From Piscinibacter sp. HJYY11 (GTDB lineage Bacteria; Pseudomonadota; Gammaproteobacteria; Burkholderiales; Burkholderiaceae_C): a stretch of DNA of 64,000 nucleotides. Shown one piece after another: positions 43,901 to 53,250 of this stretch. The notes under the pieces were generated by a model. It was not told the origin of the DNA. It did not search any database and was given only the letters and a program-made list of their open reading frames with translations. The stretch spans positions 3,832,746-3,896,745 of the forward strand of contig NZ_JAERQZ010000001.1 of the NCBI RefSeq assembly GCF_016735515.1, read 5' to 3'. Position 1 is the first letter of the stretch. Each line of letters begins with the position of its first letter. The position numbers and the translations under genes are program-made.

Positions 43901-45139
43901 ATGAAGATTCAGACCCTGGCCTTTGCGGCTGCTGCATTTATCTCTTCAGCCGCTTTGGCTCAACAGAACGTGGAGGTCTTGCACTGGTGGACTTCCGGTG
44001 GCGAAGCGGCCGCGCTGAACGTGCTCAAGAGCAACCTTGAGAAGCAAGGCGTGAAATGGAACGACATGCCGGTCGCCGGTGGCGGCGGCGAGGCCGCAAT
44101 GACAGCTGTGCGTGCGCGTGTGACCTCGGGCAACCCTCCCACTGCGGTGCAGATGCTGGGCTTCGATATCACCGACTGGGCCAAGCAGAACGTGCTCGCG
44201 GACCTGAACGAGTTGGCAGCCAAGGAGGGTTGGGACAAGAGCGTTCCGAAGGCGCTGCAGCAGTTCTCCAAGCACAACGGCAAGTGGGTGGCGGCACCGG
44301 TCAACGTGCATTCCACCAACTGGGTGTGGGCCAACAAAGAGGTGCTGACAAAGGCCGGCGTCACAACCGAGCCGAGGACGTGGGACGAGTTCATCGCCGC
44401 AGCCGAAAAGGTCCAGAAGGCGGGCTTTGTGGCGCTGGCCCATGGCGGCCAACCTTGGCAGGAGGCGACCGTGTTCGACGGTGTTGTGCTGGCGACCGGC
44501 GGCGTCGATTACTACCGCAAGGCTTTCATCGAACGTGACCCAGCGACGCTCGCATCTCCGACCACCGAAAAGGTGTTCCAGCGCATGTCGCAGCTCCGCA
44601 AACTCGTGGACAAAGATTTTTCGGGACGTGATTGGAACGTTGCCTCCGGCATGGTCATCAGCGGGAAAGCTGGCTTCCAGATCATGGGTGACTGGGCCAA
44701 GGGCGAGTTCATCAACGCGAAGAAGGTGCCTGGCAAGGACTTCCTGTGCTTCCGCATTCCCGGGACGCAGGGTTCCGTCACCTTCAACTCGGACCAATTC
44801 GTGATGTACAAGGTTGGCGCCGACAAGGCTGCTGCGCAGACGAAGCTTGCCGGTGCCATTCTTGATCCGGCATTCCAGTCAGCGTTCAACGTGGTGAAGG
44901 GATCTGCCCCGGCGCGCACCGATGTGTCCGATGCGGCATTTGACGCGTGTGGCAAGAAGGCCATCAAGGACTTGGCAGAGGCCAACTCGAAGAACACCCT
45001 TGTGGGCTCCATCGCCCACGGCCATGCCGCACCGGCCTCGGTGAAGAGCGCCTTCTATGACGTCATCACGCGCCACTTCAACGGCCAGCTCGATGACAAA
45101 AAGGCAGCAGCAGCGCTCGTGGCCGCGGCCAAAAGCTGA
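43901..45139 (+). CDS. GtsA-like substrate-binding protein (copy B)
   Basis: This 412-residue protein has a clear signal peptide ([18 protein letters not shown]). The mature start [19 protein letters not shown], the loop [39 protein letters not shown] and [10 protein letters not shown] are typical of glucose-type CUT1 binding proteins. The next gene is a close copy (most blocks identical). It lies in the periplasm and delivers sugar to the permeases encoded downstream. A hairpin follows its stop. Confidence 0.96.
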   Translation: MKIQTLAFAAAAFISSAALAQQNVEVLHWWTSGGEAAALNVLKSNLEKQGVKWNDMPVAGGGGEAAMTAVRARVTSGNPPTAVQMLGFDITDWAKQNVLADLNELAAKEGWDKSVPKALQQFSKHNGKWVAAPVNVHSTNWVWANKEVLTKAGVTTEPRTWDEFIAAAEKVQKAGFVALAHGGQPWQEATVFDGVVLATGGVDYYRKAFIERDPATLASPTTEKVFQRMSQLRKLVDKDFSGRDWNVASGMVISGKAGFQIMGDWAKGEFINAKKVPGKDFLCFRIPGTQGSVTFNSDQFVMYKVGADKAAAQTKLAGAILDPAFQSAFNVVKGSAPARTDVSDAAFDACGKKAIKDLAEANSKNTLVGSIAHGHAAPASVKSAFYDVITRHFNGQLDDKKAAAALVAAAKS

Positions 45140-45146
45140 TCGCAAC

Positions 45147-45173
45147 AGAGGCGGTTCGGGAGCAGCCGCCTCT
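45147..45173 (+). terminator. intercistronic hairpin between two binding-protein genes
   Basis: AGAGGCGG and CCGCCTCT form a perfect 8-bp stem around an 11-base loop, eight bases after the stop of copy B. It is followed by only a weak TCTTCT. Such stems often stabilise the binding-protein mRNA or reduce read-through into permease genes. Confidence 0.6.
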
Positions 45174-45217
45174 TCTCAAAGAACCAGCTACTTGCATGTA
45201 GCAGACGGAGATACAGC

Positions 45218-46456
45218 ATGAAGAAATCAATTGCGATGTTGACCGCAGCCATGGCCATCGCGTTTCCGGCGGCCGCACAGAAGAACGTGGAAGTGCTGCA
45301 CTTCTGGACGTCGGGCGGAGAGGCTGCTGCACTGGGCGTTCTGAAGTCCAACCTCGAGAAGCAAGGCATCAAGTGGAACGACATGCCTGTTGCCGGCGGT
45401 GGCGGTGAGCAGGCGATGACCGCACTACGCGCTCGCGTGACATCCGGTAACCCGCCGTCGGCCGTGCTGCTGATGGGTTATGACCTGGTCGATTGGGCTA
45501 ACCAAGGCGTTCTTGCCGACCTTAACCCGCTCGCGGCGAAAGAAGGCTGGGACAAGGTTGTGCCGGCAGCTGTGCAACGCTTCACCAAGCAAAACGGCAA
45601 GTGGATTGCCGCGCCCCTTGCCGTTCACTCGATCAACTGGGTGTGGGCCAACAAGGCAGTGCTTGAAAAGGCTGGTGTCACGGCCGAACCCAAGACGTGG
45701 GACGAGTTCATCGCAGCTGCTGAGAAGGTTCAGAAGGCCGGTTTCATCGCCCTGGCGCATGGCGGTCAGCCCTGGCAAGAAGCCACCGTTTTCGACAGTG
45801 TGGTGCTCGCCACCGGCGGCGCGGAGTTTTACCGCAAAGCGTTCGTCGAGCTGGATTCCAAAGCGCTGAGCTCGCCAACGATGCTGAAGGTGTTCCAGCG
45901 CATGGGGCAGTTGCGCAAGCTGGTCGACAAGGACTTCTCCGGCCGTGACTGGAACGTCGCGTCTGGCATGGTCATCACCGGCAAGGCCGGCTTCCAAATC
46001 ATGGGCGACTGGGCCAAGGGCGAATTCTCTAACGCGCAGAAAACCCCTGGCAAGGACTACACCTGCTTCCCGGTGCCGGGCACGCAAGGCAGTGTGGTGT
46101 TCCTGTCGAACCAGTTCGCAATGTTCAAGGTGGGCGCCGACAAGGCGGACGCGCAAACCAAGATGGCATCGGCCAGCCTCGACCCCGCGGTGCAGTCGGC
46201 GTTCAACGTGCTCAAGGGTGCCGTGCCGGCTCGCACAGACGTGTCCGATGCCGCCTTCGACATCTGCGGCAAGCGCGCGATGAAGGAACTGGCGCAGTCG
46301 AACAAGGCCAACACCCTCGTTGGCTCGATCGCACACGGCCACGCGTCGCCCACCGCAGTGAAGAACGCGTTCTACGACGTCATCACCCGCCACTTCAACG
46401 GCCAACTGGATGACGCCAAGGCGGTTGCCGCCATGGTGTCTGCATCGAAGAGTTGA
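45218..46456 (+). CDS. GtsA-like substrate-binding protein (copy C), tandem duplicate
   Basis: This protein has the same length as copy B (412 residues) and shares long blocks with it ([62 protein letters not shown]). The signal peptide is MLTAAMAIAFPAAA-QK. Differences cluster in loops that may touch the ligand (for example LLMGYDLVDWANQ in place of [13 protein letters not shown]). The stop codon overlaps the ATG of the first permease gene (TGATG). It probably presents a related sugar to the same permease. Confidence 0.96.
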   Translation: MKKSIAMLTAAMAIAFPAAAQKNVEVLHFWTSGGEAAALGVLKSNLEKQGIKWNDMPVAGGGGEQAMTALRARVTSGNPPSAVLLMGYDLVDWANQGVLADLNPLAAKEGWDKVVPAAVQRFTKQNGKWIAAPLAVHSINWVWANKAVLEKAGVTAEPKTWDEFIAAAEKVQKAGFIALAHGGQPWQEATVFDSVVLATGGAEFYRKAFVELDSKALSSPTMLKVFQRMGQLRKLVDKDFSGRDWNVASGMVITGKAGFQIMGDWAKGEFSNAQKTPGKDYTCFPVPGTQGSVVFLSNQFAMFKVGADKADAQTKMASASLDPAVQSAFNVLKGAVPARTDVSDAAFDICGKRAMKELAQSNKANTLVGSIAHGHASPTAVKNAFYDVITRHFNGQLDDAKAVAAMVSASKS

Positions 46457-47325
46457 TGATGCGTGCCCACCTGTTAGCTCGGTTGCTGATCTCGCCAAGT
46501 GCTTTGCTGATCTTGGTGTGCGTCTACGGCTACATCGCGTTCACGTTCTATTTGTCGTTCACTCCGTCGACGCTGCTGCCGCAATACGAGTTGACAGGTG
46601 GGGCGAGCTACAAGCGACTGGTCGGCCTTGAAAACTGGTCTGTCGCTTTGTCCAACCTCTGGGTCTTCGCAAGTCTGTATATCGGCTTTGCCTTGGTCCT
46701 TGGGTTGGGCCTCGCCATCTTGATCGATCAGAAGATTCGCGCCGAGAGCGCGTTCAGGTCGATCTTCCTCTACCCAATGGCTCTGTCTTTCATCGTCACG
46801 GGTACGGCGTGGAAATGGTTGCTCGATCCGGGTGTCGGCCTCGAGCGAAGCGTGCACATGTTCGGCTGGACGAGCTTCTCCTTCAGCTGGATCAAGGACA
46901 GCGAGCTAGCGATCTATTGCGTTGTCATTGCGGCGGTCTGGCAGACCTCCGGCTTCGTGATGGCAATGTTCCTCGCAGGTCTGCGCGGAGTCGACTCGGA
47001 GCAGGTCAATGCAGCACGTGTCGATGGCGCAAAGACTTGGCAGATCTACCTGCGAATCATCATCCCGCAGCTCGGGCCTGTGTTCGTCTCGGCCTTCGTG
47101 ATCCTGTGCCACATGGCGGTGAAGTCGTACGACCTCGTGATCGCCTTGACCAATGGCGGGCCGGGGCGCTCAACCTGGCTCCCCTCTGTCTTCATGTACC
47201 AGTACACCTTCACACGAAACGAGATGGCCGTGGGTGCGGCCAGCGCGGTTCTGATGTTGATTGCCATCGGTGTGGTGGTGCTTCCCTATCTCTACAACGA
47301 AATGAACAAGGCGAAACATGGCTAG
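46456..47325 (+). CDS. CUT1 sugar ABC transporter permease (GtsB/MalF-type)
   Basis: This 289-residue protein has six predicted membrane helices and the EAA loop for contact with the ATPase (EQVNAARVDGAKTWQIYLRIIIPQLGP). The first helix is ISPSALLILVCVYGYIAFTFYLSF. It overlaps the second permease gene by eight bases. Together they form the membrane channel of the importer. Confidence 0.95.
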   Translation: MMRAHLLARLLISPSALLILVCVYGYIAFTFYLSFTPSTLLPQYELTGGASYKRLVGLENWSVALSNLWVFASLYIGFALVLGLGLAILIDQKIRAESAFRSIFLYPMALSFIVTGTAWKWLLDPGVGLERSVHMFGWTSFSFSWIKDSELAIYCVVIAAVWQTSGFVMAMFLAGLRGVDSEQVNAARVDGAKTWQIYLRIIIPQLGPVFVSAFVILCHMAVKSYDLVIALTNGGPGRSTWLPSVFMYQYTFTRNEMAVGAASAVLMLIAIGVVVLPYLYNEMNKAKHG

Positions 47326-48214
47326 CCCAAATGCCGCCGCACGCCGCGCCGGCGGTCCGCCGGTGCCTTTCGGGGTCGCACGCCTAGCCCTTTACGCAGC
47401 GCTGCTCGTGCTGGCGCTGACGTTCCTCATGCCGGTGTACGTCATGGTGGTGAACTCGCTCAAGCCACTCGACGAGATCCGATCGGGCAACCTGCTGGCG
47501 CTGCCCATTAGCTGGACCATCGATCCGTGGCTCATGGCCTGGAGCACGGCACAGATCGGGGTGCAACCAACTGGCCTCAAGCCGTACTTCATCAACTCGT
47601 TCCTGCTGGTGATTCCGTCGGTTGTGCTGTCCACCCTGATTGGCGCGCTCAACGGCTACATCCTGACGCAGTACCGCTTTCGTGGCGATCACCTGCTGTT
47701 CGCGGCGATGCTGTTCTCAGTGTTCATCCCGTATCAGATCGTGCTGATTCCGATGGCCAAAACGCTCGGGCTCCTCGGCCTTGCTGGAACGGTCAAGGGC
47801 CTGGTGTTCGTCAACGTGGTGTATGGCATCGGGTTCACCACGCTGTTCTTCCGCAACTACTACGCCGCGTTCCCCGGCGAGCTGGTGCGCTCGGCGCGTA
47901 TGGACGGCGCGGGCTTCTTTGGAATTCTGTGGCGCATCCTGCTGCCCAACAGCTCTCCCATCATCGTCGTCACCGTGATCTGGCAGTTCACCAACATCTG
48001 GAACGAGTTCCTGTTTGGTGCGTCCTTCAGCGACTACAGCTCGTATCCGCTCACCGTGGCGCTCAACAACCTGGTCAACAGCAGCACCGGGGTAAAGGAA
48101 TACAACGTTCATTTTGCGGGCGCCTTCATCGCCGCATTGCCGACGTTGATCGTCTATCTGCTATCGGGCAAGTACTTTGTGCGCGGCCTCATGGCGGGCT
48201 CCGTCAAAGGTTAA
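47318..48214 (+). CDS. CUT1 sugar ABC transporter permease (GtsC/MalG-type)
   Basis: This 298-residue protein has six helices and the EAA loop (ELVRSARMDGAGFFGILWRILLPNSSPI). The short N-terminal cytoplasmic tail and the C-terminal helix ending SGKYFVRGLMAGSVKG are typical of MalG-type subunits. It follows the first permease with overlap and precedes the ATPase gene by 12 bases. Confidence 0.96.
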   Translation: MASPNAAARRAGGPPVPFGVARLALYAALLVLALTFLMPVYVMVVNSLKPLDEIRSGNLLALPISWTIDPWLMAWSTAQIGVQPTGLKPYFINSFLLVIPSVVLSTLIGALNGYILTQYRFRGDHLLFAAMLFSVFIPYQIVLIPMAKTLGLLGLAGTVKGLVFVNVVYGIGFTTLFFRNYYAAFPGELVRSARMDGAGFFGILWRILLPNSSPIIVVTVIWQFTNIWNEFLFGASFSDYSSYPLTVALNNLVNSSTGVKEYNVHFAGAFIAALPTLIVYLLSGKYFVRGLMAGSVKG

Positions 48215-48226
48215 CGAGTACTCATC

Positions 48227-49348
48227 ATGGCTTCTCTCCTTCTTCGCAACGTCCAAAAGAGCTTCGGGCCGGTCCAGATCCTCCACGACATCTCGATTCG
48301 CCTGGAAGACGGCGAGTTCTTGGTGCTGGTAGGGCCGTCCGGCTGTGGCAAGAGCACGCTGATGAACATCATCGCGGGACTTGAGGACCCCACGGAAGGT
48401 TCCCTCCACCTGCACGGACGCGACATCACAGAAGTTTCCCCCGCAGAGCGAAACATCTCCATGGTGTTTCAGTCGTACGCGCTGTACCCGAACATGACGG
48501 TGGCCAAGAACATCGAGTTCCCACTTGAAATGCGCAAGGTGGAGAAGGCGACCCGCAAAGAGCGGGTCCAGTCGGTGGCCAAGCTTCTGCAGATCGAGCA
48601 TCTGCTCGAGCGCAAGCCGAAGCAGTTGTCTGGCGGTCAGCGTCAGCGCGTGGCGATCGGCCGCGCGCTTGCACGAGAGCCTGAGTTGTACCTCTTCGAT
48701 GAGCCGCTTTCGAACCTCGATGCCCAACTACGGGTGGACATGCGCACCGAGATCAAGAAACTGCACCAGCGCCTGAAAGCCACGATCGTCTATGTCACGC
48801 ACGATCAGATCGAGGCCATGACGCTGGCTACTCGTATCGCTGTGATGAAGGGTGGTGTGCTGCAGCAACTCGGCACTCCATACGAGGTTTACAACAAGCC
48901 GGCCAACACTTTCGTCGCTGGATTCATGGGGTCCCCCCGCATGAACCTGCTCAAGATGCAGATGACGGTCGTCAATGGCGCCGTCAGTCTCTGCCTGGCT
49001 GGCAGCAATGGCTGCGGATTGACCATTGACCTGCAGCCTGGACAGAGCCCGGCCGCTTACTACCAGTACGACGGATTGACCGTGATTGCGGGTATCCGAG
49101 CCGAAGCGATTTCTCTGGCAGGTCCGGATCGGCCTCTGACATCGACGCAGTGCCGTTTCAGGGCCAGGGTGGAAGTGGTGGAGCCGACTGGCGCGGACAC
49201 GTTGGTGACGCTGTCCATCGGAGACCAGGAGATTACCGCGCGGCTCGAGCCGGAGGTTCGCTTGGAAGCAGGACGCGCCGCGGAGTTCGTGCTCGAACTG
49301 GCCAAGCTCGTGTGCTTCGATTCGAAGACCGAGGCACTGATCGGCTGA
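48227..49348 (+). CDS. sugar ABC transporter ATP-binding protein (MalK/UgpC/GtsD-type)
   Basis: This 373-residue protein has Walker A GPSGCGKST, a Q-loop (VFQSYALYPNMTV), signature LSGGQRQRVAIGRAL, Walker B LYLFDEPLSNLDAQLR and switch His in YVTHDQIEAMTLA. The C-terminal 130 residues form the regulatory OB domain (TOBE) seen in MalK-type proteins. It powers the importer and ends five bases before the first GMC gene, so transport and catabolism are in one transcript. Confidence 0.96.
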   Translation: MASLLLRNVQKSFGPVQILHDISIRLEDGEFLVLVGPSGCGKSTLMNIIAGLEDPTEGSLHLHGRDITEVSPAERNISMVFQSYALYPNMTVAKNIEFPLEMRKVEKATRKERVQSVAKLLQIEHLLERKPKQLSGGQRQRVAIGRALAREPELYLFDEPLSNLDAQLRVDMRTEIKKLHQRLKATIVYVTHDQIEAMTLATRIAVMKGGVLQQLGTPYEVYNKPANTFVAGFMGSPRMNLLKMQMTVVNGAVSLCLAGSNGCGLTIDLQPGQSPAAYYQYDGLTVIAGIRAEAISLAGPDRPLTSTQCRFRARVEVVEPTGADTLVTLSIGDQEITARLEPEVRLEAGRAAEFVLELAKLVCFDSKTEALIG

Positions 49349-49353
49349 CGGCC

Positions 49354-50865
49354 ATGCTCGAGGAAGACTACGACGTCGTCATCATCGGGTCCGGCGTGGG
49401 CGGCGGCGCAGTGGCTCAGCAACTGGCCGGCACAACGCTCAAGGTCCTCGTCCTGGAGCGCGGACCCATGCTGCCGCGAGAGAGTCAGAACTGGGACCCT
49501 GAGTCTGTGTTCTGCGATCGACGCTATCACACTGAGGAGACGTGGTACGCCGACGGGCGGGCGTTCAATCCTGGCATGTTTTATTTCGTGGGCGGTCACA
49601 CGAAGTTCTTCGGCACTGCCATGTTCCGCTTTCGCGAGCGTGACTTCGAGGCCACCGAACTGGAGGAGGGAACGTCTCCAGCCTGGCCCATCCGCTACGC
49701 GGACCTGGAGCTTTGGTACGCACAGGCTGAGCGCCTGTTTGGGGTCCGCGGTCAGAGTGGCTTGGACCCGACTGAACCCCCTCGAAGCGGTGCCTACGCC
49801 CATGGCCCTATCCCACACGAACCCGTGATCGAGGACATCGAGTCGCGCTTGCGCGCTCAAGGCCTTCAGCCGTTTCCGATGCCGAGCGCCGTGGATTTCG
49901 GTCCTCTGGGAACTTGTCGGCGTTGCGAGAACTGCGATGCGTTTCCGTGCATGGTCGACGCGAAGGGCGATGCTGAGATCAAGCTTCTGCGCCCAGCCCT
50001 TCGGCCCGGCAATGTCAAGCTCTGTCACAGCGCCAAGGTAGAGAGGCTCGTCACCGATTGGAGCGGCAGACGGGTCATCAGCGCCTCGGTGCTGCACGAG
50101 GGGAAGCTCTTCAACGTCCGCGCACGGACCTTCGTACTGAGTGCCGGTGCCATCAACAGCGCTGCGCTGCTGCTGCGTTCAGGCGGCGCAAAGTTCCCGC
50201 GCGGTCTGGCGAACAGCAGTGACGTTGTGGGGCGGCACTATATGACGCATAACACGACTGCCCTGATGGCAATCCACCCTACCAGAAAGAACACGACGCG
50301 CTTTCCCAAAACGTTGGCTGTGCACGACTTCTACTGGGGCACTCCGCAAAGCCCTGAGCCGCTGGGCAGCCTGCAGCTATTGGGCAAGATTCGCGAGCCG
50401 ATGTTGAGAGGTGCATTGCGAGGTGTGCCGAAGCCCGTCCTCAGTGCCATCGCAGACAGGAGCGTCGACTGGTACGCCCAGAGCGAAGACTTGCCGCATC
50501 CGGACAGCCGCGTGAGCCTCACGTCGTCTGGCGCGATCAACTTGCACTGGCACCGTACGAACTTGGGTACTCACCACAGGTGGGTACGCAAGTGCAAGCA
50601 GATTCTGCAGCGCGCCGGCTTTCCGATCGTGTTGGCCAAGTCATTCGGGACCGACGTGGTGTCCCACCAATGTGGCACCGTGCGTTTTGGCGACGATCCC
50701 AAAACCTCGGCTCTCGACCCTATGTGCAAGGCTTGGGACCACGACAACCTGTATGTGGTCGACGGCAGCTTTTTCCCGTCCTCGGCCGCGGTGAACCCGG
50801 CGTTGACCATCGCCGCGCAGGCCTTGCGTGTTGGCCACCACCTGCGAACGAAGGTGCTCCAATGA
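49354..50865 (+). CDS. GMC-family FAD-dependent oxidoreductase, Cys-rich subgroup
   Basis: This 503-residue protein starts at ATG 49354. The FAD-binding motif is YDVVIIGSGVGGGAVAQQL with LVLERGP. A Cys cluster, GTCRRCENCDAFPCMVDAKGD, lies in the middle, and the C-terminal part has DVVSHQCGTVRFG ... YVVDGSFFPSSAAVNPALTIAAQALRVG, with the catalytic His in VSHQCGT. No signal peptide is present, so it is cytoplasmic. This subgroup includes sugar and sugar-alcohol dehydrogenases, for example those making 3-keto sugars. A role in oxidising the imported sugar is likely but the position oxidised is unknown. Confidence 0.9.
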   Translation: MLEEDYDVVIIGSGVGGGAVAQQLAGTTLKVLVLERGPMLPRESQNWDPESVFCDRRYHTEETWYADGRAFNPGMFYFVGGHTKFFGTAMFRFRERDFEATELEEGTSPAWPIRYADLELWYAQAERLFGVRGQSGLDPTEPPRSGAYAHGPIPHEPVIEDIESRLRAQGLQPFPMPSAVDFGPLGTCRRCENCDAFPCMVDAKGDAEIKLLRPALRPGNVKLCHSAKVERLVTDWSGRRVISASVLHEGKLFNVRARTFVLSAGAINSAALLLRSGGAKFPRGLANSSDVVGRHYMTHNTTALMAIHPTRKNTTRFPKTLAVHDFYWGTPQSPEPLGSLQLLGKIREPMLRGALRGVPKPVLSAIADRSVDWYAQSEDLPHPDSRVSLTSSGAINLHWHRTNLGTHHRWVRKCKQILQRAGFPIVLAKSFGTDVVSHQCGTVRFGDDPKTSALDPMCKAWDHDNLYVVDGSFFPSSAAVNPALTIAAQALRVGHHLRTKVLQ

Positions 50866-51629
50866 CTCAGTCCCGACCGCTGGCGCTGGTCACGGGTGCC
50901 CGTCGCGGCATTGGCGCCCGTATTGCTGTTGAGCTCGCACGGCTCGGGTACGACCTGGCACTGACCGATGTGGCCGCCGAAGGCGCACAAGAGGTCATTG
51001 AGGAGGTGAAATCACTTGGTGGGGAGGCCCACCTTTTCACGTCCGACTTGGCGGAGGTGGAGAGCCGTGTCGCCCTGATTGAATCCGTGGTGCAGTGGCG
51101 CGGGCCCATTGCCACATTGGTCAACAACGCCGGCATCGGGTCACCGCGCCGAGGCGACCTGCTGGATGTGACGCCTGACGGCTGGGACCGCGTGCTTGAC
51201 GTCAATCTCCGTGGCACCTTTTTTCTCTCGCAAGCGGTCGCGCAACACATGCTCGCTTCAGACTGCAAACACGTCCGCAGCATCGTGACGGTGTCCTCAG
51301 TCAGTGCCGAAATGGCTTCCATCGAGCGCTCGGAATACTGCGTCTCTAAGGCCGGCCTTGGCATGGTCACCAAGCTGCTCTCGCTGAGGCTCGCGCCGCA
51401 CGGCATCGGCGTCTTTGAAATCCGCCCCGGCGTGATCCGGACGCCTCTCACCGAAGCCGTGGCGACCCGCTACGACCAGCGCATCGCCGACGGGCTGGTC
51501 CCCATGGGGCGCTGGGGGGAAGCCGATGACGTGGCGCGAGCCGTGGGGATGCTCGTCGCCGGCGACATGGCGTTTGCAACCGGCAGCGTCGTGAATGTGG
51601 ATGGTGCCTTGTCGGTGCCGAGATTCTGA
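50862..51629 (+). CDS. short-chain dehydrogenase/reductase (SDR)
   Basis: This 255-residue protein starts at ATG 50862, overlapping the GMC stop by four bases. It has the classical SDR motifs: TGARRGIG for the cofactor, NNAG, Ser in VTVSSVSAE, and the YCVSK Tyr-Lys pair. The C-terminal VVNVDGALS is typical. Asp in ALTDVAAEG after the second strand suggests NAD rather than NADP. It is likely an alcohol/keto step on a sugar derivative. Confidence 0.94.
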   Translation: MTQSRPLALVTGARRGIGARIAVELARLGYDLALTDVAAEGAQEVIEEVKSLGGEAHLFTSDLAEVESRVALIESVVQWRGPIATLVNNAGIGSPRRGDLLDVTPDGWDRVLDVNLRGTFFLSQAVAQHMLASDCKHVRSIVTVSSVSAEMASIERSEYCVSKAGLGMVTKLLSLRLAPHGIGVFEIRPGVIRTPLTEAVATRYDQRIADGLVPMGRWGEADDVARAVGMLVAGDMAFATGSVVNVDGALSVPRF

Positions 51630-51631
51630 AC

Positions 51632-53245
51632 ATGGAAACCTACGACTACATCATCACCGGCGGCGGCTCAGCCGGGTGCGTGCTGGCCAACCGCTTGAGC
51701 GAGGACCCGTCGGTCAAGGTGTTGCTGCTCGAAGCGGGCGGGGGAGACGCGCACCCCTTCTTCCACTGGCCGGCTGGGTTTGCAAAGATGACACGAGGCA
51801 TCGGCTCGTGGGGTTGGCACACGGTGCCCCAGCGCCACCTGAAGAACCGGGTGATCCGCTTCACCCAGGCCAAGGTGATCGGTGGCGGCTCGTCGATCAA
51901 TGCGCAGGTCTACACCCGCGGCGCTGCGGCCGACTACGACGATTGGGAGCGCGAGGCCGGGGCCACAGGGTGGTCCTACCGAGACGTTTTGCCCTACTTC
52001 AAGCGGTCGGAAAACAACCAGCGTTTCGCCGACGAGTTCCACAGCTACGGAGGCCCGCTTGGCGTTTCATGCCCAGTCAGTCCTCTGCCGATTTGCGAAG
52101 CGTTCTTCCAGGCCGGGCAGGAACTCGGGATTCCCTACAACCCGGACTTCAACGGCGCGAAGCAGGATGGCCTTGGCTACTACCAGCTCACTCAGTGGGA
52201 GGCACGTCGCTCGTCAACCTCGATCAGTTTCCTGCGGCCGGCGAAGTCACGTCCAAACCTCACGGTACGCATGCATTCACATGCGCTCAAGTTGATCGTC
52301 GAGGGACGAAGAGCAATCGGCGCGTCGATCGTGACAGGGAAGAACAAGACGCCGTGGATGGCGCGCGCCACGCGAGAGGTCATTGTGTCGTCGGGTGCGA
52401 TTGGCTCCCCGCGCTTGCTCATGCTGTCGGGCATCGGGCCTGCGGATCATTTGGAATCCGTAGGGATTGAATGCCACCACGACCTCCCAGGAGTGGGCGG
52501 GAACCTGCAGGATCACCTGGACCTTTTCGTGATATCCGAATGCAACGGAGATCACACCTATGACAAGTACCTCAAGCCACACCATGCGGCATGGGCGGGG
52601 TTGCAGTACCTGCTGTTCAAGCAAGGCCCAGTTGCGTCGAGCCTTTTTGAGACCGGGGGATTCTGGTACGCGGGTGGACAGGGGACGGCGCGCTCACCCG
52701 ACATTCAAATGCACCTGGGCCTAGGCTCGGGCATCGAGGCCGGCATGGCCAAGTTGAAGCAGGGCGGCGTGACGCTCAACACGGCCTACCTGCGCCCGCG
52801 CTCGCGCGGCACGGTGCGGCTGGCGTCATCAAATCCCGCGGCCGCGCCGCTCATCGATCCCAACTACTGGTCTGACCCGCATGACCGCGAGATGGCCATC
52901 AAGGGTTTGCGACTTGCTCGCGAGATCTTCAACCAGCCTTCGATGCGTCGGTTCGTGCAGTCAGAGGTTCTCCCCGGTAAGGCCCTGACGTCGGATGACG
53001 ACCTTTTCGACTACGCCTGCCAGCACTCGAAGACTGACCACCATCCGGTCGGCACATGCCGCATCGGACCGGAAAGCGAGAAGACCACTGTCGTGACACC
53101 CGACCTGCGCGTTGTCGGTCTGGACGGTTTGCGGGTGGTGGATTCGTCCGTCATCCCGCTTTTGACTTCGAGCAATACCAACGCCCCAACCATCATGGTG
53201 GCCGAGAAGGCGTCCGATCTCATCTCTGGGCGGCTTGCCGCTTGA
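51632..53245 (+). CDS. GMC-family oxidoreductase, choline dehydrogenase-like
   Basis: This 537-residue protein has DYIITGGGSAGCVLANRLSE with VLLLEAGG, the GMC signature VIGGGSSINAQVYTRG and second signature SSGAIGSPRLLMLSGIGP. The C-terminal active-site part is HHPVGTCRIG ... RVVDSSVIPLLTSSNTNAPTIMVAEK. Choline dehydrogenase-like members oxidise many alcohols, including polyols. It is cytoplasmic (no signal). It follows the SDR gene by two bases. Two different GMC enzymes in one operon suggest two oxidation steps, or two entry substrates. Confidence 0.95.
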   Translation: METYDYIITGGGSAGCVLANRLSEDPSVKVLLLEAGGGDAHPFFHWPAGFAKMTRGIGSWGWHTVPQRHLKNRVIRFTQAKVIGGGSSINAQVYTRGAAADYDDWEREAGATGWSYRDVLPYFKRSENNQRFADEFHSYGGPLGVSCPVSPLPICEAFFQAGQELGIPYNPDFNGAKQDGLGYYQLTQWEARRSSTSISFLRPAKSRPNLTVRMHSHALKLIVEGRRAIGASIVTGKNKTPWMARATREVIVSSGAIGSPRLLMLSGIGPADHLESVGIECHHDLPGVGGNLQDHLDLFVISECNGDHTYDKYLKPHHAAWAGLQYLLFKQGPVASSLFETGGFWYAGGQGTARSPDIQMHLGLGSGIEAGMAKLKQGGVTLNTAYLRPRSRGTVRLASSNPAAAPLIDPNYWSDPHDREMAIKGLRLAREIFNQPSMRRFVQSEVLPGKALTSDDDLFDYACQHSKTDHHPVGTCRIGPESEKTTVVTPDLRVVGLDGLRVVDSSVIPLLTSSNTNAPTIMVAEKASDLISGRLAA

Positions 53246-53250
53246 TTCAC

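Noticed and set aside
44636..44649. Sequence ATTGGAACGTTGCC resembling half of the LacI operator
   Set aside because: It lies inside the coding sequence of a binding protein (codons for WNVA) and lacks the right half of the palindrome.
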